A DNA stretch of 64,000 bases from Rhodoferax ferrireducens. Its GTDB lineage: Bacteria; Pseudomonadota; Gammaproteobacteria; Burkholderiales; Burkholderiaceae_C. A program made the position numbers and the translations under genes. Of the stretch, positions 1 through 8,117 are shown one piece after another. The notes under the pieces are model-generated. The model was not told the origin of the DNA and did not search any database. It saw only the letters and a list, made by a program, of their open reading frames with translations. Numbering within the stretch: position 1 is the first letter of the stretch; every line of letters begins with the position of its first letter. The DNA lies in assembly GCF_003347515.1 (NCBI RefSeq), contig NZ_QEII01000274.1, forward strand, positions 53,749 to 117,748, written 5' to 3'.

Positions 1-909
1 GCCGGCTATGCAGGGCCGTTGACAAATTTTTCGGTGCATAGCGATGTCTGCGCAGGCTACATCCTGAAGGCCGGCAGCGAGGAACAGAAGGCGCACTGGC
101 TGCCCCGCATGGTCACTGGTGAAACCGTCTGCGCCATCGCCATGACCGAGCCCGGAACCGGCAGCGATTTGCAGGGCGTGAAGACGCGCGCGGTACGCGA
201 CGGCGAGGTGTATCGCGTCAGTGGGGCCAAGACCTTTATCTCCAATGGCCAGCACTGCGACCTCGTGATCGTGGTGGCGCGCACCTCCGACGCGCCGGGT
301 GCGAAGGGTCTCAGCCTGATCCTGGTCGAGACCGATCGGCCGGGCTTTCGCCGCGGAGGTAAATTGCACAAGCTCGGCCACCTGTCGTCCGACACCTCGG
401 AGATGTTCTTCGATGAAGTCGAGGTACCCATCACAAATCTGATGGGTGCTGAAGGAGCCGGTTTCAGCACGCTGATGAACGAGCTTCCGCAGGAGCGGCT
501 GATCATCGCCGTCCATTCCATGGCTGCGGCGCAACGCGCGTTTGACATCACCTGCGACTACGTGCGAGAACGCAAGGTCTTTGGCAAATCTGTCGCGGAT
601 TTCCAGAACACCCGCTACAAGCTCGCCGACCTCAAGGCCGATCTGCTGATGGGCTGGGCCTTCGTCGATCAATGCCTGGCGAAGCATGTGCGTGGCGAGC
701 TGAGCGCGCTGGATGCTTCCACCGCAAAGCTCTGGTGCACCGAGATGCATGGCAGGTTGGTGGACCAATGCCTGCAGTTCCATGGCGGTTACGGTTTCAT
801 GCGCGAATACGAGATTTGCCGCTTGTTCGCCGACGCGCGCGTGCAGCGCATCTACGGTGGCACGTCCGAAATCATGCGCGAGCTGATTTCGCGCAATCTA
901 CAGTCATAA
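1..909 (+). CDS. Acyl-CoA dehydrogenase, C-terminal part (5' end outside window)
   Basis: The frame is open from base 1, so the N-terminus lies outside the window. The protein is a FAD-dependent acyl-CoA dehydrogenase that introduces a 2,3 double bond and passes electrons to ETF. The middle domain shows the FAD-contact motif AMTEPGTGSD. The C-terminal signature HGGYGFMREYEI and the IYGGTSEIMRE segment are present. The medium-chain catalytic position is Gly (IYGG rather than IYEG). A Glu in LWCTEMHG, about residue 242 counted from base 19, sits where isovaleryl- and long-chain-type enzymes carry their base. That suggests a branched or long substrate. A role in isobutyryl- or butyryl-CoA oxidation fits the neighbourhood but is inferred. 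Confidence 0.9.
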   Translation, partial: AGYAGPLTNFSVHSDVCAGYILKAGSEEQKAHWLPRMVTGETVCAIAMTEPGTGSDLQGVKTRAVRDGEVYRVSGAKTFISNGQHCDLVIVVARTSDAPGAKGLSLILVETDRPGFRRGGKLHKLGHLSSDTSEMFFDEVEVPITNLMGAEGAGFSTLMNELPQERLIIAVHSMAAAQRAFDITCDYVRERKVFGKSVADFQNTRYKLADLKADLLMGWAFVDQCLAKHVRGELSALDASTAKLWCTEMHGRLVDQCLQFHGGYGFMREYEICRLFADARVQRIYGGTSEIMRELISRNLQS

Positions 910-1060
910 CCAGATCCCCACAGCCTATCTGGATCAGATGACCGTCAACTGTCCTTACGGAGGTTGTTTCAATCTGCGGCCTGTTCGAGGCCCGCAAACG
1001 CTGGTCCTGAAATGGATTTGATCCGCACCCCTGTGCAAGTCTCCTGGAAAACTTCGAGAA

Positions 1061-2290
1061 ATGATTCAAGATAAACATGAGAAAGTTGTCGTCGTCGGCG
1101 CTGGGCAGGGCGGTGGTTCGGTCGTCGCCTTCCTGCGTCAATATGGCTATTGCGGCGATATCACCTTGATAGGCGAAGAGCCGGTCGCTCCCTACCATCG
1201 GCCGCCTCTGTCAAAGGAGTGGCTGAAGGGCGATTTCAGCTGTGAAACTTTGGAACTAAAGCCGGCTTCTTTCTATGCCAAACAGAAGATCGCACTGCGA
1301 CTCGGTACCCGCGTCGCCCGAATCGATGCCAGTCGCGGCTGTGTGATTCTTGCGGATGGTGATGAGATGGGCTACGACCACCTCATTTTAGCCACGGGTG
1401 CGGATGCGCGCACCCTCCCCATGCAAGGCGCGGGGTTTGACAACGTAATGACCTTGCGGACAATGAATGATGCCCAACGCTTACGCGCCGCGCTTGTGCC
1501 CGGCAAGAAGCTGGTCATCATCGGCGGCGGTTATGTGGGTCTCGAATGTGCCGCTACTGCGCGTACATTGGGTGTTGATGTGGTGGTCATCGAACGTGCT
1601 GGGCGCCTGCTTGAGCGCGTTGCCAGTCCACATGTCTCCTCATTCCTGGCGCAATTTCATCAGAACCATAGTGTTTTGGTCGAAACGAATGCGGACCTCT
1701 TGGCGATAGATGGATCCACACGCGCCGAGTCCGTGCAACTGGCCGATGGCCGCCGTTTTGACTGTGATTCGCTGTTGGTCGGAATTGGCGCCAGTCCTGC
1801 GATAGCTATCGCGGCAGAGGCCGGGTTGGCTTGCGACGACGGAATTTTGGTGGATGCTGATTGCCACACATCGAACCCGCATATCTTCGCGCTGGGCGAC
1901 GTGGCCAGGCGCCCTCACGCCTTGTATCACTGCCGCCTTCGCTTGGAGAGCGTGCCCAGCGCCATGGAGCAGGCCAAACGCATTGCCGCTGTACTCACGG
2001 GCCGAAAGCCGGCAGAGGCGGAAGTGCCTTGGTTTTGGTCCGAACAGTACAACTTGAAATTGCAGATTGCCGGACTGCTTTTCGAGTCAAAGAAAACCAT
2101 CGTGCGTGGCGACCCGGATCAGTCGAAGTTTGCGGTGTACCACCTCTGCGACGGCAGGGTGGTTGCGGTCGAAACGATTAACGCACCATCGGAATTTTTC
2201 GCGGGCAAGAAATTAATCGGATCGAAAAAAACCGTGGACAGCGAACGCTTGGCCGACCTGTCTGTCTCGCTCCATGAATTGGTGGCTTGA
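1061..2290 (+). CDS. FAD-dependent ferredoxin--NAD(+) reductase
   Basis: This 409-residue protein has the layout of putidaredoxin/rubredoxin reductases. The N-terminal FAD Rossmann motif VGAGQGGGS is near residue 12. A second dinucleotide motif, IIGGGYVGLE, near residue 153 should bind NADH. The flavin-contact motif IFALGDVA is near 277, and a reductase C-terminal domain follows. It moves electrons from NADH to a ferredoxin, normally for a P450 or Rieske oxygenase. No matching ferredoxin or P450 lies beside it. The cmt dioxygenase has its own reductase at 34656, so this enzyme's partner is unknown. The ATG at 1061 has only a weak GGAAA upstream. Confidence 0.88.
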   Translation: MIQDKHEKVVVVGAGQGGGSVVAFLRQYGYCGDITLIGEEPVAPYHRPPLSKEWLKGDFSCETLELKPASFYAKQKIALRLGTRVARIDASRGCVILADGDEMGYDHLILATGADARTLPMQGAGFDNVMTLRTMNDAQRLRAALVPGKKLVIIGGGYVGLECAATARTLGVDVVVIERAGRLLERVASPHVSSFLAQFHQNHSVLVETNADLLAIDGSTRAESVQLADGRRFDCDSLLVGIGASPAIAIAAEAGLACDDGILVDADCHTSNPHIFALGDVARRPHALYHCRLRLESVPSAMEQAKRIAAVLTGRKPAEAEVPWFWSEQYNLKLQIAGLLFESKKTIVRGDPDQSKFAVYHLCDGRVVAVETINAPSEFFAGKKLIGSKKTVDSERLADLSVSLHELVA

Positions 2291-2316
2291 CAACTGTCCC
2301 GGGGTGAATCTGGGTC

Positions 2317-3984
2317 TTATGCCCGGGGCATCTGCGTCAAGCAGTCGGGCTCGTTCTGCCTGCCAACGGAACTCCCAACGGTCAAGGGCGTTTCGTAACT
2401 CGGGTGTTGAAATTCCTGGCTAGACGTTTGGGTCTGTCCCGAACCATCAAGCTTGAAGATCGCTACGGTCTGCACCAGGTCCTGGGCCTGAGATTTCAGG
2501 CTACTGGCTGCCGCAGCAATTTCTTCCACAAGCGCTGCGTTTTGCTGCGTGGCGTGATCCACCTGCGTAATGGCTTCACTCACTTGGGCGACGCCGGCTC
2601 TTTGTTCGGAACTGGCCGCGCTGATCTCATTCATGATCACGGTGACCCGTTTGATACTGCTGACGACCTCGGCCATGGTTACGCCAGCCTGATCGACCAA
2701 GGCTGATCCCTGTTCGACCCGATCCACACTTGCACCGATCAACGATTTGATCTCCTTGGCAGCCTCCGCCGATCGTCCCGCGAGGCTGCGAACCTCACTG
2801 GCGACCACGGCAAAGCCACGACCCTGCTCTCCAGCGCGGGCGGCTTCGACGGCCGCGTTCAATGCCAGAATATTGGTCTGAAAGGCAATGCCGTCGATCA
2901 CGCTGATGATGTCGGAGATCTTTTTGGATGAATCATTGATGCCCTTCATGGTTTCTACGACTTGCGCCACAACTTCACCACCTCTGGCGGCGACGCAAGA
3001 GGCACTCATGGCTAACTCGTTGGCCCGGCTGGCGTTGTCAGCGTTTTTTATGACGGCATCACTGAGTTCCGCCATGGAAGCGGCCGTCTCTTCGAGTGCG
3101 CTGGCTTGTTGCTCGGTGCGGGCAGAAAGGTCGTAGTTGCCTTGAGCGATCTCGGCACTGGCGGTGGCCACACATTCAGAACCCTCCCGTACGTGAACCA
3201 CCACGTTGGCAAGACCGGTTTGCATGGCGGAAAGAGCCATGAGCACCTGGGTGATCTCGTCTTTACCGTCTATTTTGATAATGTGGCTCAGGTCGCCTTG
3301 GGCCACGGCATTGGCACCATCTTGCGCCCGGGTCAACGAGCGGGAGATGCCGCGCACCAGGGTTGAACCCAGAAATAGAGCGAAAAACACACCTCCTATG
3401 ATCGAAGCAATCGATGCCATCCGAATAATTGCATAGCGGCTCGTTGCTCCGTCGAATTCCGCTTTGGCTTCATCCAGTTGAAGTTGAACAAGGAGTTTCC
3501 CATTGTCCCGAACCGGATCGTAAAGGGGGGCGAGTTTCTCAAACACGATGCTTTGCGCCTCTTCCAGATCATGCGCGTTCAACGCGGCGATGGCGGGCAG
3601 CATTCCTTGCGCATGGAGTTTTCTTTTGGCCTCTTTGAAGAGCGTGGCTAGCCGCGTTTCTTCAAGGGTCAGTTTGGTCGCCATGTAGGCGTCCAACTCT
3701 TTGTCGATCTGTTTGATGTTGGCTTCTATCTCGGCGTTGTACTTGGCGATTCTCGCCCGAGTTGGATCCAGAAGATTATTGCTGATCATCAAGCGGTTGT
3801 TCAGTATCAGCGCATTGATGGAACCTAAACGACCCACTGGAACGGTTCGACCCTGATACACCACCTCCAGGGATGTATTGGTTTTGCTGATGCCATACAG
3901 CCCCAGGCCGCCAGTAACAATCAGCAAGGTAGACAACACCGCAATCAAGAGAAAAAGCCGGGTTGAGATCTTAAAGTTTTTCAT
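2317..3984 (-). CDS. Methyl-accepting chemotaxis protein
   Basis: This is a Tar-like transmembrane chemoreceptor of about 555 residues. An N-terminal membrane helix (about residues 8-28) is followed by a periplasmic four-helix-type sensor domain, a second membrane helix near 190-210, a HAMP linker and a long cytoplasmic signalling domain. The hairpin-tip region carries the invariant [16 protein letters not shown] segment. I chose the ATG at 3984 because AGGA stands 7-10 bases upstream. An in-frame start at 4044 lacks such a site. The gene is divergent from the molybdenum operon and shares its 290 bp promoter region, so it may sense the same substrate. That is inference. The C-terminus lacks an obvious CheR-tethering pentapeptide. 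Confidence 0.92.
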   Translation of the reverse strand: MKNFKISTRLFLLIAVLSTLLIVTGGLGLYGISKTNTSLEVVYQGRTVPVGRLGSINALILNNRLMISNNLLDPTRARIAKYNAEIEANIKQIDKELDAYMATKLTLEETRLATLFKEAKRKLHAQGMLPAIAALNAHDLEEAQSIVFEKLAPLYDPVRDNGKLLVQLQLDEAKAEFDGATSRYAIIRMASIASIIGGVFFALFLGSTLVRGISRSLTRAQDGANAVAQGDLSHIIKIDGKDEITQVLMALSAMQTGLANVVVHVREGSECVATASAEIAQGNYDLSARTEQQASALEETAASMAELSDAVIKNADNASRANELAMSASCVAARGGEVVAQVVETMKGINDSSKKISDIISVIDGIAFQTNILALNAAVEAARAGEQGRGFAVVASEVRSLAGRSAEAAKEIKSLIGASVDRVEQGSALVDQAGVTMAEVVSSIKRVTVIMNEISAASSEQRAGVAQVSEAITQVDHATQQNAALVEEIAAAASSLKSQAQDLVQTVAIFKLDGSGQTQTSSQEFQHPSYETPLTVGSSVGRQNEPDCLTQMPRA

Positions 3985-4138
3985 CTGCAGTCCTGGGTAA
4001 CTCGATAAGGTTTCGGAGTCCACGGTCGCTGTCTTTCCAATCATGGGTGAAGGAATGGCTGTTCAAGGTGGACAAAAATGACAAAAGCTTCCCAATCAGA
4101 GTGGGATACAGCCTCGGAATTTACCAAGGAGAAATATG

Positions 4139-4165
4139 GTACGGCAGTGTATCTTAATGAAATGT
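4139..4165. promoter_or_regulatory. 27-base motif shared with 16350-16376 (copy 1)
   Basis: This stretch in the divergent promoter between the chemoreceptor and the AveC-like gene matches 16350-16376 at 23 of 27 positions. The core is GTGTATCTTAAT. In copy 2 the core is a clean inverted repeat (ATCTT-AAT-AAGAT); here the right arm is degenerate. A second palindrome, ATGACGTCAT, lies at 4176-4185. A shared operator or regulator site is the simplest reading. The regulator is unknown. Confidence 0.6.
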
Positions 4166-4273
4166 CTTAATCAAGATGACGTCATTTGGTAATGAAAAAT
4201 TGGTACTCATGAATACGATAATGTGGCACACTGTATTAAATTTTAACCAATAACCGTTTTGGAGAGCCATTTC

Positions 4274-5425
4274 ATGCGCGGACCAGCAGCGTCTATAAAA
4301 CAAGCCAACATGGCAGTCGATATCAGTGGCAAGGATGACAGCATTGTCGTCAAGAGCTGGTTCGTTGTAGGATGTGGCTTTCTGATCTTCATGGCCTACG
4401 TTGCCTACCAATGGGTGACAGCGCCCGGTTTCGGTCCCACGCAACTGCCTCCTGGCGTGGACGTGCCAACTCAGTTCAAGATTGGTGTCAGGGCCGTCGA
4501 AGTCGGCATGAGCTTGGTGTGGCTGTATTTCATCTACACGCAGTTGGTGAAGCCGATTCGCCAGACGGGGCAGCCCAATACGCTTGGCCTCTGCGGCATC
4601 GGTTTTTTCTTCGCCATTTTCTGGGATCCGTCAATGAACTGGATCCAGCAAGGGTGCGTGTACAACCCCTATGCGTTTAACCTGGGCTTTCTTTCCAACC
4701 ACATTCCTGGCTGGATGAGTCCGCGCGCGGAATTGCTACCCGAGCCTTTGGTCGCCTGGTCCGGCGGCTACCCAGGCTTTCTGGTCTGGGGATGCCTGTT
4801 TGGTTTGGCGGCGATGCGCTGGGTCAAGGCCAAGTTCCCCGGCATCAACAACCTCAAACTTTCCATTGCTGGCGTTCTTGCCGTCATGGTTTTCGACATG
4901 GTTCTGGAGAGTTTTCTGATCCGTTTCACCGGCATTTACGCGTACCCGGGCTCGATTCGTGCCCTAAGTCTCTGGGGTGGGCATTGGTATCAGTTCCCGA
5001 TTTATGAAGCCATCTTTTTTGGCGGCTGGTGGGGCTTGTGCGCGGTTCTGCTGTACTTCAAGGACGACAAGGGGCTGACCTGGGTGGAGCGCGGTGTTGA
5101 AAAAATCGACATGTGCAAGCGCTCCAATTTCAAGAAGGGCATGATGCGCGCGATCGCCGTGATTGGCTTCTGTCAGACCGTCGAACTTTTCATCTACGTG
5201 CTGCCCATGCCGCTGATCACCGCCAATGCCGATCCATTTCCCGATGACACCCCCGCCTTCTTCACCGTCGGTACCGGCATGTGTGGGCCGGGTACCGGTC
5301 TGGCCTGCCCGCGCCCGGATCTGCCAATCATGCGCCGCAACGATCTGAAAAAATTTGAAGATTCACCTCGTTTTTCTGATGAGCAGGCGATGCAGCGTGT
5401 TGAAGAGAACAACAGCAAAAAGTAA
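4274..5425 (+). CDS. AveC-like (spirocyclase AveC family) polytopic membrane protein
   Basis: The protein has 383 residues and about seven predicted membrane helices separated by short loops. It carries a conserved FWDPSMNW motif near residue 116 and a glycine-rich LWGGHWYQFPIYEAIFFGGWWG block. I recognise the pattern of the AveC-like family, named after a spirocyclase of avermectin synthesis but also found beside steroid and hydrocarbon degradation genes. No catalytic role is established for such relatives. The start is the ATG at 4274, with GGAGAG at 4261-4266. The TTG at 4259 is less likely. It is the first gene of the molybdenum-enzyme operon. A role in membrane substrate access, anchoring or electron transfer is only a guess. 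Confidence 0.75.
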   Translation: MRGPAASIKQANMAVDISGKDDSIVVKSWFVVGCGFLIFMAYVAYQWVTAPGFGPTQLPPGVDVPTQFKIGVRAVEVGMSLVWLYFIYTQLVKPIRQTGQPNTLGLCGIGFFFAIFWDPSMNWIQQGCVYNPYAFNLGFLSNHIPGWMSPRAELLPEPLVAWSGGYPGFLVWGCLFGLAAMRWVKAKFPGINNLKLSIAGVLAVMVFDMVLESFLIRFTGIYAYPGSIRALSLWGGHWYQFPIYEAIFFGGWWGLCAVLLYFKDDKGLTWVERGVEKIDMCKRSNFKKGMMRAIAVIGFCQTVELFIYVLPMPLITANADPFPDDTPAFFTVGTGMCGPGTGLACPRPDLPIMRRNDLKKFEDSPRFSDEQAMQRVEENNSKK

Positions 5426-5460
5426 TCGTACCCCTGGCTATTGTGAAAACAGGAAGTTCA

Positions 5461-6174
5461 ATGATGAATGCCGAGAATAAGCCGTTGCCGCCCGGACAGT
5501 TCGAATTTCCCTCATTTGACCGTTTCGGGCTCGGTCTGTTTGCCAAACGCTTTCCCGCGAATCCCGATTCAATTGCGTTCACCATTGGTGGCGATGTTGG
5601 CCAGTCCATCAAAGTTGGCAAGGAGTTTGCAGCCCTTCCGCGTGTCGAGCAGATGTCGGATTTTCACTGCGTTACCACTTGGTCGGTGCTTTCCGTGCGA
5701 TGGAGCGGCGTGCGCTTTTCAGACTTTTATCAGCAGGTGGTAGTGCCGTTGGCGAAGCCTCAGGGCGGCGCAAATTTTGTTGTATTTCGCGGAGAGGACG
5801 GCTTCTCCGTCAGTATGCCGTTGGACGACCTGATGGCATCGGACGTGTTGCTGGCCGACAGTCTGGACGGTCACGGGCTGGGCATCGAACACGGTGCACC
5901 GTTGCGCCTGGTGGCGCCTGCCCACTATGGCTACAAGAATGCCAAGCACATCAGCGCCATTGAGTTCTGGTGCAACCCGCGCAACTACCGCTTTCCATTT
6001 CCCTATCCGAAGTTGATGGATCATCCGCGAGGGCGGGTGGCCTTGGAGGAGCGCGCCCGCTTTTTGCCACTGTGGCTCATTCGTCCCCTCTATCGGGCGC
6101 TGATGCCGTTAGCGAGATACAAGATGCGCAAGTCGCTGGAGACGTATCGGGCCAAGGGCGGCCGCGGCGCATAA
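5461..6174 (+). CDS. Sulfite-oxidase-fold molybdopterin-binding protein
   Basis: This 237-residue protein matches the oxidoreductase molybdopterin-binding domain. The DFHCVTTWS motif places the expected molybdenum-ligating cysteine at residue 70. A substrate-side segment, LRLVAPAHYGYKNAKHISAIEFW, follows in typical order. There is no signal peptide, haem domain or dimerisation domain, so it is a minimal single-domain version. The start follows AGGA seven bases upstream, and a GTG at 5443 is a weaker option. It sits between the AveC-like gene and the hydroxylase subunits. It is either an accessory oxidoreductase in the same oxidation chain or a cofactor-related helper. Substrate unknown. Confidence 0.8.
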   Translation: MMNAENKPLPPGQFEFPSFDRFGLGLFAKRFPANPDSIAFTIGGDVGQSIKVGKEFAALPRVEQMSDFHCVTTWSVLSVRWSGVRFSDFYQQVVVPLAKPQGGANFVVFRGEDGFSVSMPLDDLMASDVLLADSLDGHGLGIEHGAPLRLVAPAHYGYKNAKHISAIEFWCNPRNYRFPFPYPKLMDHPRGRVALEERARFLPLWLIRPLYRALMPLARYKMRKSLETYRAKGGRGA

Positions 6175-6386
6175 GGCAAGATCCGCTGCCGTCAATGGGT
6201 CTGCCTTCGTATTTCGGTTGAAATTAATCTGCAGCACTAATCTTCTATGTGCTTGCAAAACATCTGCTCCCCAATTCCGTTGATCCACATCAAAGGAACT
6301 TGAGTTGCTTCGTTTGAGGGGCGAATTCCATCCTTTTGATGGGGGCCGCATCTTTCCAATCTCTATAAATTCAGCAACAAGGCTGC

Positions 6387-6409
6387 CCTGCACAGACAAA
6401 AAGTGCAGG
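6387..6409. promoter_or_regulatory. Inverted repeat upstream of the hydroxylase genes
   Basis: The arms CCTGCAC and GTGCAGG are separated by nine bases, 30 bases before the gamma-subunit start, inside a 264-base spacer. It could be an operator or an mRNA hairpin that separates expression of 4274-6174 from the hydroxylase genes. There is no T-run, so a simple terminator is unlikely. Confidence 0.35.
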
Positions 6410-6438
6410 CATAACTTCAACCTGATAGGAGACAAAAA

Positions 6439-7062
6439 ATGCGAAGTTCACATGTCAAGAATATAGAGGAGTACCTGAATCCTGCGCTTGCCAGCTGGAG
6501 GAAGATCCCGGCCAAGGCCCTGGATTTGATTCCCACACCACTTGGGATGCAACCGACGGAGTACATCCAGAAATCGTGGGAAGCGCGGCCGTATGGGAAA
6601 GCCAAGACGGTGCATGTGGCGAGCGTGCACGATGGACGCACCTGGGCGATGAGAGCCAGTTGGGCGGGCGTATCTCCGGCGGGGACGGACTTTCCCGACG
6701 CCCTGGCGGTGGCCTTGCCGGTGCGCGGCAAGCCGGCGCTGGTTCTGATGGGCGCACCGGATGCCCCCATTCATTTCCTGCGTTGGGCGGCGAACAAGGA
6801 GGGGGTACGTTCGCTGCTCGCGACCGGAATTGGCCAAAGCGGACCCGGTCCAGAGATCAAATGCAACGCCCAGGCTCACGCCGACGGGGATATCTGGAGC
6901 GTCGTCATCACTCGGGCGCTGGGTAGTGGCAAAGACGTCGCCCCACTGCTGGCTGGCAAGAAGACCGGCATCGGGTTTGCCGTCTGGCACGGAGGAAATG
7001 ACGAACGGGCCGGCATCAAGGCCTTCTCGATTGACTGGGCCGAACTGGTCCTTGAGGCCTAA
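6439..7062 (+). CDS. Molybdenum hydroxylase gamma subunit (haem b, EbdC/CmdC-like)
   Basis: This 207-residue protein matches the haem-b subunit of ethylbenzene-dehydrogenase-type enzymes (type II DMSO reductase family). It passes electrons from the beta subunit to an external acceptor. In EbdC the haem is held by a Met and a Lys. Here Met104 in LVLMGAPDAP and Lys174/175 in LLAGKKTGIGF are at matching places. There is no signal peptide, so it probably rides out with the alpha subunit, as in EbdC. AGGAG stands eight bases before the ATG. The gene order gamma-beta-alpha-chaperone differs from the ebdABCD order. Confidence 0.82.
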   Translation: MRSSHVKNIEEYLNPALASWRKIPAKALDLIPTPLGMQPTEYIQKSWEARPYGKAKTVHVASVHDGRTWAMRASWAGVSPAGTDFPDALAVALPVRGKPALVLMGAPDAPIHFLRWAANKEGVRSLLATGIGQSGPGPEIKCNAQAHADGDIWSVVITRALGSGKDVAPLLAGKKTGIGFAVWHGGNDERAGIKAFSIDWAELVLEA

Positions 7063-7073
7063 GGAGCGCGAAG

Positions 7074-8117
7074 ATGAGTAAACGTCAAATCGCCATGGTC
7101 ATGGACCTCAACAAGTGCCTCGGCTGCCAGACCTGCACCGTCGCCTGCAAGCGACTGTGGACCAAACGGGACGGCATGGCCCACATGTTGTGGAACACCG
7201 TCAGCACCCAGCCCGGCACCGGTACGCCGCATGGATTTGAAGCCATGGGCGGTGGTTTTCGCGACGGCGTGGCCCAGCCTGGCCACCGTCCCAGCGTCGA
7301 CGAGTTTGGCAAGGCCTGGGACTTCAATCACCAGGAAGTCGCCTTTGGGGGCAATCCCGATGTCTCACTCGTGGCCGACGGTGGTCATGCCGGCAAGGGC
7401 CCCAACTGGGACGAAGACATTGGTGGCGGCGAATACCCCAATAGCCACTACTTCTACTTGCCACGAATCTGCAACCACTGCACTCACCCCGCCTGTCTTG
7501 AAGCTTGCCCGCGCAAGGCGATCAGCAAGCGCGAGGACAACGGTATCGTCCTTATTGATGAAGACCGCTGCCGTGGCCACCGTTTCTGCCAGGAAGCCTG
7601 CCCCTACAAAAAAATCTATTACAACGAAGTCGAAGAAGTCTCCCAGAAATGCATCTTCTGCTTTCCGCGCATCGATGAAGGCGTCACCACGGCATGTTCG
7701 CGGCAATGCCCCGGGCGGGTGCGCTTTGTTGGGTACCTGGACGACCCGGCCGGTCCGATTCACAAGCTCGTTAGCCAGTACAAAGTGGCCTTGCCGCTGC
7801 ATGCTGAATACGGCACCCAGCCCAACGTTTTCTACGTCCCCCCGATGTCACCGCCGCGCCTGGACGCGGAGGGCAATCCGACTGACGAACCTCGAATTCC
7901 CACCGACTATCTGGTCTCCCTGTTCGGGCCGAAGGTGGTCGACGTGCTGGACACGCTCAAGCGTGAACGCGAGCGTGTGCAGATGGGGGAGACTTCCGAC
8001 TTGATGGACTTGTTGATTTCGCGTAAGTGGCAGGATCTGTTCGGCCCCTTCACCAAGCACCCGCGTGAAGTTGCCCAGACGCCAATCAAGTTCTACAAGA
8101 AGGGGGAACGGCCATGA
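7074..8117 (+). CDS. Molybdenum hydroxylase beta subunit, four-cluster iron-sulfur protein (EbdB/CmdB-like)
   Basis: This 347-residue protein resembles NarH/EbdB and relays electrons from alpha to gamma. Four cysteine groups are visible: C15/C18/C21/C25; C133/C136/C141/C145; C166/C172/C176, with His169 where a fourth Cys would be; and C193/C196/C208/C212. The His169 replacement fits a [3Fe-4S] cluster, since NarH carries Trp at this position. The AAGGAG site lies five bases upstream, and the gene ends in an ATGA overlap with alpha, so the two are translationally coupled. Residues 40-110 form the family-specific insertion. Confidence 0.92.
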   Translation: MSKRQIAMVMDLNKCLGCQTCTVACKRLWTKRDGMAHMLWNTVSTQPGTGTPHGFEAMGGGFRDGVAQPGHRPSVDEFGKAWDFNHQEVAFGGNPDVSLVADGGHAGKGPNWDEDIGGGEYPNSHYFYLPRICNHCTHPACLEACPRKAISKREDNGIVLIDEDRCRGHRFCQEACPYKKIYYNEVEEVSQKCIFCFPRIDEGVTTACSRQCPGRVRFVGYLDDPAGPIHKLVSQYKVALPLHAEYGTQPNVFYVPPMSPPRLDAEGNPTDEPRIPTDYLVSLFGPKVVDVLDTLKRERERVQMGETSDLMDLLISRKWQDLFGPFTKHPREVAQTPIKFYKKGERP

